From: Streptomyces griseocarneus
GTDB taxonomy: Bacteria > Actinomycetota > Actinomycetes > Streptomycetales > Streptomycetaceae
NCBI GenBank assembly: GCA_003674045.1
Contig: PENC01000015.1
Span: 62,001-126,000, forward strand
DNA length: 64,000 bases
Direction of reading: 5' to 3'
Below, in pieces: positions 31,819 through 40,776 of this stretch (position 1 is the first letter of the stretch; the number at the start of each line of letters is the position of its first letter). Under the pieces are notes generated by a model. It was not told the origin of the DNA, did not search any database, and worked only from the letters and a program-made list of their open reading frames with translations. A program made the position numbers and the translations under genes.

Positions 31819-34026
31819 ATGGGCGAGAAGACGGGCACGTACCCAGGGGCCGCGGGCAGTGCAGTGGAGGCCGACCGGCCGAGCCACGTACGCAACGTGG
31901 TGCTGGTCGGCCACAGCGGGTCCGGGAAGACCACGCTGGTCGAGGCACTGGCCCTGGCCACCGGCGCGGTCAACCGGGCCGGCCGGGTCGAGGACGGCAG
32001 CGCACTCTCCGACTACGACGAGATCGAACACCGCCAGCAACGCTCCGTACAGCTGTCCCTGGTCCCCGTGGGCTGGGCCGGAATCAAGATCAACCTATTG
32101 GACGCACCCGGCTACGCCGACTTCGTCGGCGAGCTGAGGGCCGGTCTGCGCGCCGCGGACGCGGCCCTCTTCGTCGTCTCCGCCGCGGAGGGCACCGAGG
32201 GCATCACCGGCGCCACCCGCATGGTGTGGGAGGAATGCGCGGCCGTCGGCATGCCGCGCGCCATCGTCATCACCCACCTGGAGGCCGCCCGCGCGGACTT
32301 CGACGAGATGACCGAGGCCTGCCGCACCGCCTTCGGCGCCGACTCCCCCGAGAGCATCCTCCCCCTCTACCTCCCGCTGCACGGGCCCGCGAGCCCCGAC
32401 GGCCATCACAGCGTCGCCGGCCTCATCGGCCTGCTCTCGCAGCGCGTCTTCGACTACTCCTCCGGCGAACGCGCCGAGACCGCGCCCGGCCCCGACCAGC
32501 TCCCGCTGATCGAGGAGGCCCGCAACCGGCTCATCGAGGGCATCATCGCCGAGAGCGAGGACGAGACCCTCATGGACCGCTACCTGGGCGGCGAGGAGAT
32601 CGACGTCAAAACCCTCGTCGAGGACCTCGAACGGGCCGTGGCACGCGGCTCCTTCCACCCCGTGCTCGCCGCGGCCCCCGCCCCCGAAGGCGCCCGGCAG
32701 GGCCTCGGCACGGTCGAGATCCTCGAACTCGTCACCGGCGGCTTCCCCACCCCGCTCGAACGCGCCGCCCCCACCGTCACCACCCCCGACGGCCGCGCCC
32801 GCGCCCCGCTCGCCTGCGACCCCGCGGGCCCGCTCGCCGCCGAGGTGATCAAAACCTCCTCCGACCCCTACGTCGGCCGGATCTCCCTCGTCCGCGTCTT
32901 CTCCGGGACCCTGCGCCCCGACGAGACCGTCCACGTCTCCGGCCACGGCCTCGCCGACCGCGGCCACGAGGACCACGACGTCGACGAACGCGTCGGCGCC
33001 CTCTCCTCCCCCTTCGGCAAGCAACAGCGCCAGCTGGGCCAGGCCGTCGCCGGGGACATCGCCTGCGTCGCCAAACTCACCCACGCCGAGACCGGCGACA
33101 CCCTCTCCGCCAAGGGCGACCCCCTCCTCATGGAGCCCTGGCAGATGCCCGACCCCCTGCTCCCCGTCGCCATCCAGGCCCACAGCAAGGCCGACGAGGA
33201 CAAGCTCTCCCAGGGCCTCGCCCGGCTCGTCGCCGAGGACCCCACCATGCGCCTGGAACAGAACCAGCACACCCACCAGGTCGTCCTCTGGTGCCTCGGC
33301 GAGGCCCACCGCGACGTCGCGCTCGAACGCCTCCGCACCCGCTACGGCGTCCGCGTCGACACCGTCCCCCACAAGGTCTCCCTCCGCGAGACCTTCGGCG
33401 CCAAGGCCGGCGGCCGCGGCAGGCACGTCAAACAGTCCGGCGGCCACGGCCAGTACGCCATCTGCGAGATCGAGGTCGAGCCCCTCCCCGGCGGCTCCGG
33501 CATCGAATTCGTCGACAAGGTCGTCGGCGGCGCCGTCCCCCGCCAGTTCATCCCCTCCGTCGAAAAGGGCGTACGCGCCCAGGCCGCACGCGGCATCGCC
33601 GCCGGCTACCCCCTCGTCGACATCCGCGTGACCCTCCTCGACGGCAAGGCCCACTCCGTCGACTCCTCCGACGCCGCCTTCCAGACCGCCGGCGCCCTCG
33701 CCCTGCGCGAAGCCGCCGCCGACACCCGCATCCACCTCCTCGAACCCGTCGCCGAACTGGAGGTCCTCGTCTCCGACGACTACGTCGGCGCCGTCATGAG
33801 CGACCTCTCCGGACGACGCGGCCGCGTCGTCGGCACCGAGCAGTCCGGCAGCGGCCGCACCCTCGTCCGCGCCGAAGTGCCCGAGATCGAGATCGGCCGC
33901 TACGCCGTCGACCTGCGCTCCCTCTCCCACGGCACCGGCCGCTTCACCCGCCGCTACGCCCGCCACGAACCGATGCCCCCTCAGCTCGCCGAGCGCATCA
34001 CCGAACTCGACGGCACCGAGGCATAG
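31819..34026 (+). CDS. elongation factor G-like protein (EF-G2)
   Basis: 735-residue translational-GTPase family protein with EF-G domain order: G domain (about 25-290), domain II, then III-V (QFIPSVEKGVRAQAARG and SDLSGRRGRV are typical). The P-loop is GHSGSGKTTL (31-40) rather than the GHVDHGKTTL of true EF-G. G3 is DAPGYADF. The G4 position reads ITHLEAA instead of NKxD. Such EF-G2 proteins are widespread in actinobacteria; in mycobacteria EF-G2 is reported not to support translocation. The ATG at 31819 has GGGAGG 8 nt upstream. It ends at a hairpin at 34034-34069. Confidence 0.93.
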   Translation: MGEKTGTYPGAAGSAVEADRPSHVRNVVLVGHSGSGKTTLVEALALATGAVNRAGRVEDGSALSDYDEIEHRQQRSVQLSLVPVGWAGIKINLLDAPGYADFVGELRAGLRAADAALFVVSAAEGTEGITGATRMVWEECAAVGMPRAIVITHLEAARADFDEMTEACRTAFGADSPESILPLYLPLHGPASPDGHHSVAGLIGLLSQRVFDYSSGERAETAPGPDQLPLIEEARNRLIEGIIAESEDETLMDRYLGGEEIDVKTLVEDLERAVARGSFHPVLAAAPAPEGARQGLGTVEILELVTGGFPTPLERAAPTVTTPDGRARAPLACDPAGPLAAEVIKTSSDPYVGRISLVRVFSGTLRPDETVHVSGHGLADRGHEDHDVDERVGALSSPFGKQQRQLGQAVAGDIACVAKLTHAETGDTLSAKGDPLLMEPWQMPDPLLPVAIQAHSKADEDKLSQGLARLVAEDPTMRLEQNQHTHQVVLWCLGEAHRDVALERLRTRYGVRVDTVPHKVSLRETFGAKAGGRGRHVKQSGGHGQYAICEIEVEPLPGGSGIEFVDKVVGGAVPRQFIPSVEKGVRAQAARGIAAGYPLVDIRVTLLDGKAHSVDSSDAAFQTAGALALREAAADTRIHLLEPVAELEVLVSDDYVGAVMSDLSGRRGRVVGTEQSGSGRTLVRAEVPEIEIGRYAVDLRSLSHGTGRFTRRYARHEPMPPQLAERITELDGTEA

Positions 34027-34033
34027 TTCACCG

Positions 34034-34069
34034 GCCGCCCGCCCCAACTCCACGGAGGCGGGCGGCTTT
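34034..34069 (+). terminator. terminator after EF-G2 gene
   Basis: Inverted repeat GCCGCCCGCC (34034-34043) and GGCGGGCGGC (34057-34066), followed immediately by TTT, 8 nt after the EF-G2 stop. Confidence 0.8.
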
Positions 34070-34191
34070 GCGATCTCCTGCGACAGGCGGCACCCGCCCG
34101 GATACGCTGGACACGGGGACCAACACGCAGGACACGGACGGCCGTCGCGAAGCCGCTCCGGAAGCGGGCAGAAGCGACATAGGGGGCAACA

Positions 34192-35844
34192 GTGGCAGCA
34201 GGGGATCCGTTCGACTTCAGCCCGGGAGCACAGATCCCGCTCTCGGGCACCTCCGGCCAGACCGCGGCGACCCAGGCCCTGGCCTCCGCCGCCTACCGCG
34301 ACGGCCCCGTCGACACCCTCCTCAAGGCCAACTCCGACTGGGCCACCTCCGAGGTCAAACCACCCCGCATATCGCTCTTCGAGCCGAACCTCGGCGAGGC
34401 GTTCGCCCGCGCCGTCCAGCTCCGTGTCCTCGGCGGCGGCCGCAAACCCCTCATCCAGTCCTTCGGCCTCGACCCCCAGCCCGTCGTCGAACACTGCCTC
34501 GCCGCCAACCGCATCCGCAAACAACGCGACATCCGCCTCACCGGCATCATGCTGGTGGCAGGCCTCCTCTTCCTCCCCGGCGTCATCCTCTGGCTCGGCA
34601 TCTTCCAGCTCCGCCGCACCCTCGCCGGCGCCCAGAACAAGCGCGCGGGCGCCCTCGCCGCGCTCCTGTTCACCGCCCTCGCCGTCTTCGCCGCCATCCT
34701 CATGATCAAAATGCCGTGGCAGGGCTTCTGGTACCTCTACGCCCGCGCCGCGCTCGTCGCCCCCGTCATCGGCGGCTTCCTCGCCCACCGCGTCTGCGAG
34801 AACACCGCCAAGGACCTCCGCGACCGCTGGAGCGGCCTGCTCGGGGGCGGCGGCATCGGCGCCAAGATCCCCGAAGCCGTCCCCAAACACCCCGACGACG
34901 AAGCCGCCGAACGCCTCCGCCAGTCCCTCGAACGCCTCGCCGCCGAGCAGCACAGCAACGTCGTCTTCTACGCCGGCCCCAAGGGCATACTCGGCATGGG
35001 CACCCGCTGGGGCAGCTGGCAGCTCGCCGAGGAACTCGTCCCCGCCGACCCCGACAAGGACATCCACCCCTTCCGCAGCTGGGACGTCATCCGCGCCATC
35101 CACGACCAGCTCCGCCTCCTGGAACGCGGCCCCCTGCACACCGGCGGCTTCCCCACCCCCTCCGTCGAACACTGGGTGGTCTCCCCCGTCGGCGAAGGCG
35201 CCGGCTCCGTCTCCCGCCCCGAAGGCACCGACGGCTTCCAGATAAGGGGCGCCGAACTCCAGAAGATCTGCAACGAGCAGCAGTTCGGCGCAGGCAGCAG
35301 GCACTACCTCGGCGTGCAGTTCGTCCTCTGGGACGGCCAACTGGTGATCACCCTCCTGATCACCGTCACCGTCCTCCACAAGACCCTGCGCATCGAGGTC
35401 ACCGGCCACGCCCTCGGCCCCGTCCACGGCCTCTTCGGGGACACCCCCTCGGCCCGCACCAAGACCGTCACCAAGACCATCAAGTTCTGGGAGACCCGCA
35501 CCCGCAAGCTCTCCGTCGTCCCCGCCAGGGAAGTCGTCCGGCTCGCCGCCCGCGCCCCCCTCACCTGGTACCCGCCGCTCCTGGAGTTCTGGGGCGGCAA
35601 ACTCGTCCTCCCCGAGCCCTTCGGCCTGCGCCACGCCTGGGCCGACAAGCCCTGGCGCCACCGCTTCATGGCCGACGACGCCCTGCGCGCCACCACCCCC
35701 GTCCTCCGCGTCGTCCACCAGGCAGCGCTCCGTGTCCTCGCGGAGAACGGCGTCGACACCGAACGCTTCGCGGGCCGCGCCATGAACCTCAGCGGCGCCG
35801 TCCAGGACCCCCAGCCCCGCGCCGCGGACGTCTACAACGCCTGA
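34192..35844 (+). CDS. large uncharacterised membrane protein
   Basis: 550-residue protein I do not recognise. After a soluble N-terminus (1-112) come hydrophobic segments at about 117-139 (GIMLVAGLLFLPGVILWLGIF), 150-172 (ALAALLFTALAVFAAILMI) and 178-196. A long soluble region (about 205-550) follows with one further hydrophobic stretch (LVITLLITVTVL, about 385-396). A segment NVVFYAGPKGILGMGTRWGSW and the C-terminal RVVHQAALRVLAENGVDTER look well conserved in style. No catalytic motif or transporter signature is visible. GTG at 34192, preceded by GGGGGCAACA. Monocistronic between hairpins at 34034 and 35848. Confidence 0.8.
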   Translation: MAAGDPFDFSPGAQIPLSGTSGQTAATQALASAAYRDGPVDTLLKANSDWATSEVKPPRISLFEPNLGEAFARAVQLRVLGGGRKPLIQSFGLDPQPVVEHCLAANRIRKQRDIRLTGIMLVAGLLFLPGVILWLGIFQLRRTLAGAQNKRAGALAALLFTALAVFAAILMIKMPWQGFWYLYARAALVAPVIGGFLAHRVCENTAKDLRDRWSGLLGGGGIGAKIPEAVPKHPDDEAAERLRQSLERLAAEQHSNVVFYAGPKGILGMGTRWGSWQLAEELVPADPDKDIHPFRSWDVIRAIHDQLRLLERGPLHTGGFPTPSVEHWVVSPVGEGAGSVSRPEGTDGFQIRGAELQKICNEQQFGAGSRHYLGVQFVLWDGQLVITLLITVTVLHKTLRIEVTGHALGPVHGLFGDTPSARTKTVTKTIKFWETRTRKLSVVPAREVVRLAARAPLTWYPPLLEFWGGKLVLPEPFGLRHAWADKPWRHRFMADDALRATTPVLRVVHQAALRVLAENGVDTERFAGRAMNLSGAVQDPQPRAADVYNA

Positions 35845-35847
35845 ACC

Positions 35848-35882
35848 GACGGGTGGCGGCCCGACCCCGGGCCGCCACCCGT
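35848..35882. terminator. bidirectional hairpin terminator
   Basis: Inverted repeat ACGGGTGGCGGCCC / GGGCCGCCACCCGT (35849-35862 and 35869-35882) between the convergent membrane-protein gene and beta-propeller gene. Confidence 0.8.
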
Positions 35883-35952
35883 CACCACGACCGACACCCC
35901 GTCACCTCGCCCGGACTCACCGGCCCCACCAGACTCAGCGGACTCACCGGCC

Positions 35953-37203
35953 TCAGCGGAAGATCCCGGTGTGCCCCAGCGAATACCGCCCCGGCTGCGG
36001 ATACACCGCCAGCCCGTGCGGCCCCGCACCCACCGGAATCTTCGCGATCAGATGCCCGTCCCGCGTGTCGATCGCGTACACCTCCGCGTCGTAACGCCCC
36101 GACAGCCACAGCACCTTGCCGTCCGCCGACACCCCGCCCATGTCCGGGCTGCCCCCGCCCGGCAGCTCCCACTTCTCCACCAGCTTGCGGCTCGGCAGAT
36201 CCAGCACCGAGATCGAACCCTCACCACGGTTCGAGATGTACATCGACTTCGAGTCCCGGCTGACATACAGGCCATGCGCCCCCTTGCCCGTCGGCATCAG
36301 CCAGGGCTCGGTGAACTTGTCCCCGTCCAGCACCCACAGCCCATCGGCCATCATGTCGGCGATGTACCACGTCTTCCCGTCCGAGGAGATCTTCACATCC
36401 TGCGGCATCGCCCCGTCGAACGGCAGCTTCAGCTGCCCGACCACCTTCATCCTCGCCGTGTCGACCTTGAGCAGCTCCCCCGAGAACTCGCACGAGACGA
36501 TGAAGTACCGCCCGTCCGGCGAGAAGTCCGCGTGATTGACCCCCTTGCACTTCACCGGCTCCGTCTTCTTCCGCTTCATGGTGTGCGCGTCCCGGAAGAC
36601 CAGCTCCCGGTCCATCGACGCCATCACCACCGCGTACTTGCCGTCCGGCGTGAAATAGAGGTTGTACGGATCGTGCACGTCGACCGGCTTCCCCGCCTTC
36701 CCCGTCGCCGGATCGATGGGCGTCAGGGAATGACCACGGTCGTTGTTCACCCACAGCGTCTTCAGATCCCACGACGGCACCACGTGCTGCGGCTGCGAAC
36801 CCACCGGAATCGTCTCGATCACCTTGTACGTCTTCGGATCGATGACACTCACCGTGTCCGACTCCGTATTCGGCACATACACCCTCGACGGGAAGCCCTT
36901 CACCACGGACGACAGCATGTTCGGCCGGTCCGCCGCGTACAGATCGTGCGCGTCCAGCAGCGGCGGCATCCCCGGCAGCCCCTGCGGCGCCTGCGCCTCC
37001 CGGTGCGTGCCCTCGTGCGGACGGACATCGGCCGCCTCGTCGTCGGCCCCCCCGCCGCCGCAGCCCGAGAGCAGCAACGCGCCGGCCGCGGCACACAGCA
37101 GGGCCAGCCGCCGGCCCCGGCGGGGACGGGACGGACGAAGAGGACGATCGGGGCGTCGGCGGGACTCTCGGCGGAAGGGGGACGGGATCGAGGACGGGAT
37201 CAT
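35953..37203 (-). CDS. YncE-like beta-propeller lipoprotein
   Basis: 416-residue probable lipoprotein: basic N-region, hydrophobic stretch and lipobox LLLSGC with the acylated Cys at 48. The mature part consists of repeated 40-50-residue blades of the YVTN/YncE type (RVYVPNTESDTVSVIDPKTY, TLWVNNDRGHSLTPIDP, SMYISNRGEGSISVLDLPS, EVYAIDTRDGHLIAKIPVG), probably a seven-bladed propeller. Such proteins bind partners or ligands outside the membrane; no catalytic site is obvious. The ATG at 37203 overlaps the stop of the deacetylase-like gene (ATGA), so the two are translationally coupled and probably act together at the cell surface. Confidence 0.9.
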   Translation of the reverse strand: MIPSSIPSPFRRESRRRPDRPLRPSRPRRGRRLALLCAAAGALLLSGCGGGGADDEAADVRPHEGTHREAQAPQGLPGMPPLLDAHDLYAADRPNMLSSVVKGFPSRVYVPNTESDTVSVIDPKTYKVIETIPVGSQPQHVVPSWDLKTLWVNNDRGHSLTPIDPATGKAGKPVDVHDPYNLYFTPDGKYAVVMASMDRELVFRDAHTMKRKKTEPVKCKGVNHADFSPDGRYFIVSCEFSGELLKVDTARMKVVGQLKLPFDGAMPQDVKISSDGKTWYIADMMADGLWVLDGDKFTEPWLMPTGKGAHGLYVSRDSKSMYISNRGEGSISVLDLPSRKLVEKWELPGGGSPDMGGVSADGKVLWLSGRYDAEVYAIDTRDGHLIAKIPVGAGPHGLAVYPQPGRYSLGHTGIFR

Positions 37204-38003
37204 CGGGTCAGCAGCTCCGTAGTCGTCACCGCACGCAGACCGCGGCGGTGCAGGCCGTCGAGGATCGCGGGCAGCGCGGCCACCGTGCCGGCGTGCCCGA
37301 AGTGCAGACTCACCACCGAACCGGGCCGCACCGCGTCCAGCACGGTCCGCCGGACCGCCTCCGCACCCGGATCGGTGTAGTCGAGGGAGTCCACGTCGTA
37401 CGAGAGGACGTGCGGGTAACCCGCCCGGCGCGCCAGCGCGGCCACCCGGTCGGTCGCGAGCCGGGCCCGGGACGGCCGGAACCAGCGCCCGATCCCCCCG
37501 GTCAGCCGCCGCAGCCGGTCCGCGCACTGGGTGATCTCCGCATACGCGGCGCCCTCCGGCATGGCGGAGATGTCGAGGTGGCGCATGGTGTGGTTGCCGA
37601 GCTCGTGCCCGCCGTCGAGCACGCGCCGGGCGAGCTTGGGCTGCTCGTCGAGCCACTGCCCGACCGCGAGCACGGTGACTTTCGCCCCGGCCCGCTCCGC
37701 CTCCGCCAGCACCCCGGTCGCGATCCCCGGATCGCCCTGGCCGTGGAAGGTGAGCGCCACGGCCTTGCCGGTGCGCGGGCCGTGCTCGATCTGCGCGGGC
37801 AGCCCGGCGGGGAGCGGGACCGGCGAAGGCGGCGCCTTCGGACGTACGGACGGGCCCGTGACCTGGGCGGACGGCGATGTGACCCGGGCCGCTTCCGTGG
37901 GCTGCGGGCTTCCTTCGTGCCGCCCGCAGCCCACGGTGGCGGCCCCCGCGAGGGCGCCGCCCGCGGCCGCGCGCAGCACGGTGCGGCGGTGAAGGAAAGT
38001 CAC
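37200..38003 (-). CDS. polysaccharide deacetylase-family lipoprotein, atypical active site
   Basis: 267-residue NodB-fold protein. The N-terminus HRRTVLRAAAGGALAGAATVGC carries a twin-Arg signal with lipobox Cys26, suggesting Tat-exported lipoprotein. In the NodB domain the metal-binding HTMRH (about 138-142) is intact. The usual TFDDG motif, which supplies the catalytic base and a metal ligand, is replaced by TFHGQGD (85-91). The late motif SLHFGHAG is present. It may be inactive or use D91 instead. ATG at 38003. It is first in a two-gene unit with the propeller lipoprotein. Likely acts on cell-wall polysaccharide or peptidoglycan; the substrate is unknown. Confidence 0.85.
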   Translation of the reverse strand: MTFLHRRTVLRAAAGGALAGAATVGCGRHEGSPQPTEAARVTSPSAQVTGPSVRPKAPPSPVPLPAGLPAQIEHGPRTGKAVALTFHGQGDPGIATGVLAEAERAGAKVTVLAVGQWLDEQPKLARRVLDGGHELGNHTMRHLDISAMPEGAAYAEITQCADRLRRLTGGIGRWFRPSRARLATDRVAALARRAGYPHVLSYDVDSLDYTDPGAEAVRRTVLDAVRPGSVVSLHFGHAGTVAALPAILDGLHRRGLRAVTTTELLTR

Positions 38004-38093
38004 CGCACTATCATCACTGCTTTTTATCGATGCTTTGGGAGATTTGCCCGTTTTCCCGCGGCGCGTGCCCCCATTGGCTGGATATCAGGACTA

Positions 38094-38663
38094 TTACTCT
38101 GCCGAGGCGGCAGGCCAGACGTCCGCGAGCATCTTGCGGGTGTCCGCGAGCAGTTGGGGCAACACGCGCGTGTGGCCGACGATCGGCATGAAGTTGGTGT
38201 CGCCACCCCAGCGCGGCACGACGTGCTGGTGCAGGTGAGCGGCGATGCCGGCGCCCGCGGCGCCGCCCTGGTTCATGCCGATGTTGAAGCCGTGCGCCCC
38301 GGAGGCGGCGCGCAGCGCGGTCATCGCGCGCTTGGTGAATTCGGCCAGCTCGAGGGTCTCGGCAGCGTTGAGCTCGGTGTAGTCGGCGACGTGCCGGAAG
38401 GGGACGACCATGAGGTGGCCACCGTTGTAGGGGTAGAGGTTGAGAACGGCGTACACGTGTTCGCCGCGCGCGACTACGAGGCCGTCCTCGTCACTCTTGG
38501 CCGGGATCGTGCAGAACGGACAGCCGTCTTCGGCCCCCGGACCGCTCGGCTTGTTCTCACCCTGGATGTACGCCATCCGGTGGGGCGTCCACAGTCGCTG
38601 GAAGGCGTCCGGGGACCCTACTCCGATCTGCTGCTCCGGCTCAGTCGTCATGCGAGCCAGCAT
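38094..38663 (-). CDS. HIT-family protein, Ap4A phosphorylase-like
   Basis: 189-residue histidine-triad protein. The triad reads HLHQHVVPRWGGDTNF, and the Ap4A-binding context NLYPYNGGHLMVVPFRHV is present. It resembles M. tuberculosis Rv2613c, described as an Ap4A phosphorylase, and keeps the same neighbours (thrS, pgsA, patA, pimA nearby). It probably cleaves diadenosine tetraphosphate, a by-product of aminoacyl-tRNA synthetases. The start could be ATG 38663 (MLARMTTEPEQ) or ATG 38651; neither has an ideally spaced ribosome-binding site. A strong hairpin (38684-38713) lies just upstream. Confidence 0.9.
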   Translation of the reverse strand: MLARMTTEPEQQIGVGSPDAFQRLWTPHRMAYIQGENKPSGPGAEDGCPFCTIPAKSDEDGLVVARGEHVYAVLNLYPYNGGHLMVVPFRHVADYTELNAAETLELAEFTKRAMTALRAASGAHGFNIGMNQGGAAGAGIAAHLHQHVVPRWGGDTNFMPIVGHTRVLPQLLADTRKMLADVWPAASAE

Positions 38664-38683
38664 ATTCCTCGACGGAAATATGG

Positions 38684-38713
38684 AGAGGGGCGGCCCTGGT
38701 GGGCCGCCCCTCT
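38684..38713 (-). terminator. hairpin between thrS and the HIT gene
   Basis: Perfect 13-bp stem AGAGGGGCGGCCC with 4-nt loop TGGT (38684-38696 / 38701-38713). In the minus direction it is followed by CCATATTT, so it can act as a terminator for thrS or as an attenuator in front of the HIT gene, whose start lies only 20 nt further on. Confidence 0.7.
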
Positions 38714-38798
38714 AACCCCGCAGGTGCGGGGACCAACGTCGTCAGCAGGTGCGGCCCACGGCAAAGGTCCGGGTCACCCCCGCCTGCGCGGGGAACAG
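38709..38798 (-). CRISPR. possible two-repeat type I-E-like CRISPR remnant
   Basis: Two similar units read on the minus strand. The first (38798-38771) contains GTTCCCCGCGCAGGCGGGGG; the second (38736-38709) contains GGTCCCCGCACCTGCGGGG. Both carry the CCCCGC-N4-GCGGGG stem of type I-E repeats. They match at 18 of 28 positions, the second being degenerate at its 3' end as terminal repeats often are. Their period is 62 bp, leaving a spacer of 33-34 nt. No cas gene is in the window. The first unit begins 2 nt after the thrS stop. Alternatives are two simple hairpins in the thrS trailer. Confidence 0.35.
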
Positions 38799-38799
38799 G

Positions 38800-40776
38800 T
38801 CACACCTGTACGCGACGCTCCACCACATCAACGAGCTCGGCCAATGCCAGGTCACGCGGAATGCCGTTCTTCTGCGAACCGTCGCGGTAACGGAAGGACA
38901 CCGTCCCGGCCTGCATGTCCTCGTCACCGACGATGATCATGAACGGAACCTTGAGCTTCTGATGGTTCCTGATCTTTTTCTGCATACGGTCCGAGGAGGC
39001 GTCCACCTCGACCCGCAGGCCCTTCCGCTTCGCCTCGGCCGCGAACTCCTGCAGGTACTCGATGTGCGCGTCACCGATCGGGATGCCGACCGCCTGGACC
39101 GGAGCCAGCCACGCCGGGAACGCACCCGCGTAGTGCTCCAGCAGGACCGCGAAGAACCGCTCGATGCTGCCGAACAGCGCACGGTGGATCATGACCGGAC
39201 GCTGACGCGAGCCGTCCCCAGCCGTGTACTCAAGATCAAAACGCTCGGGCAGGTTGAAGTCGAGCTGAATCGTGCTCATCTGCCACGTACGGCCGATGGC
39301 GTCGCGCGCCTGCACCGAGATCTTCGGACCGTAGAAGGCCGCGCCACCCGGGTCGGCGACCAGCTCGAGGCCCTGCTTCTCGGCCACCTTGCGCAGGGTC
39401 TCAGTGGCCTCTTCCCACGCCTCATCGGTGCCGACGAACTTCTCCGGGTCCTTGGTGGACAGCTCCAGGTAGAAGTCGTTCAGACCGTAGTCGCGCAGCA
39501 GGTTCAGGACGAAGGTCAGCGTCTTGTCGAGCTCCTCCGCCATCTGCTCGCGGGTGCAATAGATGTGCGCGTCGTCCTGCGTGAAGCCACGGGCACGGGT
39601 CAGGCCGTGCACGACGCCCGACTTCTCGTACCGGTAGACAGTGCCGAATTCGAACAACCTCAAGGGCAGCTCACGGTACGAGCGACCGCGCGCGTCGAAG
39701 ATCAGGTTGTGCATCGGGCAGTTCATGGGCTTCAGGTAGTAGTCCACGCCCGCGTCGAGCTGCATGGGGGGGTACATACCGTCGGCGTACCAGTCCAGGT
39801 GGCCCGACTTCTCGAAGAGGGTGCCCTTGGTGGCGTGGGGGGTGTAGACGAACTCGTACCCCTCCTCCTCGTGGCGCTTGCGCGAGTAGTCCTCCATGAC
39901 CCGGCGGATGATGCCGCCACGCGGGTGGAAGACGGCCAGGCCCGAGCCGATGTCGTCCGGGATCGAGAAGAGGTCCAGCTCGGAGCCCAGGCGGCGGTGG
40001 TCGCGCTTCTCGGCCTCGGCCAGGAAGTCCAGGTGCGCCTTCAGCTCGTCCTTCGACGGCCACGCGGTGCCGTAGATGCGCTGGAGCTGCTTGTTCTTCT
40101 CGCTGCCGCGCCAGTAGGCCGACGCGTTCCGCATCAGTTTGAACGCCGGAATGATCCGCGTCGTCGGCAGGTGCGGGCCGCGGCACAGGTCGCGCCAGCA
40201 CAGCTCGCCGGTCTTCGCGTCGAGGTTGTCGTAGATGGTGAGCTCGCCCGCGCCCACCTCCACGTCCGCGCCGTCGTCGTGGGAGGCCGAGCCCTTGAGG
40301 CCGATCAGCTCCAGCTTGTACGGCTCGTCCGCGAGCTCCTCGCGGGCGGCCTCGTCGGTGACCACGCGGCGGGAGAACTTCTGGCCCCGCTTCTGGATTT
40401 CCTGCATCTTCTTCTCGATGGCCTTGAGGTCATCGGGGTGGAAGGGCTTCTCGACGTCGAAGTCGTAGTAGAAGCCGTCCTTGACCGGCGGGCCGATGCC
40501 CAGCTTGGCCTCGGGGAAGAGCTCCTGCACGGCCTGGGCCATGACGTGCGCGGTGGAGTGGCGCAGGATGTCGAGGCCGTCCTTGGAGGAGATCTCGACG
40601 GGCTCGATCTCCTCGCCGTCCCGCACCTCGTACGCGAGGTCCTTCAGCTCGCCCGCGACGCGGGCGGCGACGATGGTGCGCTCCCCGGCGAACAGGTCGG
40701 CGGCCGTAGTGCCCGTCGTCACCACGCGCTCTTCCCGCTCGGAATCGCGATGGATGATCACACGGACGTCTGACAC
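38800..40776 (-). CDS. thrS: threonyl-tRNA synthetase
   Basis: Class II synthetase for tRNA-Thr (658 aa, normal). N-terminal TGS domain (1-62), then the editing domain with [17 protein letters not shown] and the CRGPHLPTT element. In the catalytic core, motif 2 is [20 protein letters not shown] and the zinc ligand Cys is in MNCPMHNL. The C-terminal anticodon-binding domain (about 560-658) follows. GTG at 40776 has AGGAGAG upstream. The frame is open to 40875 but has no supported start there. No T-box leader is recognisable upstream. Confidence 0.97.
   Translation of the reverse strand: MSDVRVIIHRDSEREERVVTTGTTAADLFAGERTIVAARVAGELKDLAYEVRDGEEIEPVEISSKDGLDILRHSTAHVMAQAVQELFPEAKLGIGPPVKDGFYYDFDVEKPFHPDDLKAIEKKMQEIQKRGQKFSRRVVTDEAAREELADEPYKLELIGLKGSASHDDGADVEVGAGELTIYDNLDAKTGELCWRDLCRGPHLPTTRIIPAFKLMRNASAYWRGSEKNKQLQRIYGTAWPSKDELKAHLDFLAEAEKRDHRRLGSELDLFSIPDDIGSGLAVFHPRGGIIRRVMEDYSRKRHEEEGYEFVYTPHATKGTLFEKSGHLDWYADGMYPPMQLDAGVDYYLKPMNCPMHNLIFDARGRSYRELPLRLFEFGTVYRYEKSGVVHGLTRARGFTQDDAHIYCTREQMAEELDKTLTFVLNLLRDYGLNDFYLELSTKDPEKFVGTDEAWEEATETLRKVAEKQGLELVADPGGAAFYGPKISVQARDAIGRTWQMSTIQLDFNLPERFDLEYTAGDGSRQRPVMIHRALFGSIERFFAVLLEHYAGAFPAWLAPVQAVGIPIGDAHIEYLQEFAAEAKRKGLRVEVDASSDRMQKKIRNHQKLKVPFMIIVGDEDMQAGTVSFRYRDGSQKNGIPRDLALAELVDVVERRVQV

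Noticed and set aside
32095-35718. A 1207-codon minus-strand frame and a 1628-codon plus-strand frame (31377-36263).
   Set aside because: Both are frame shadows of EF-G2 and the 550-aa membrane protein gene, of low-complexity composition, and have no supported starts.
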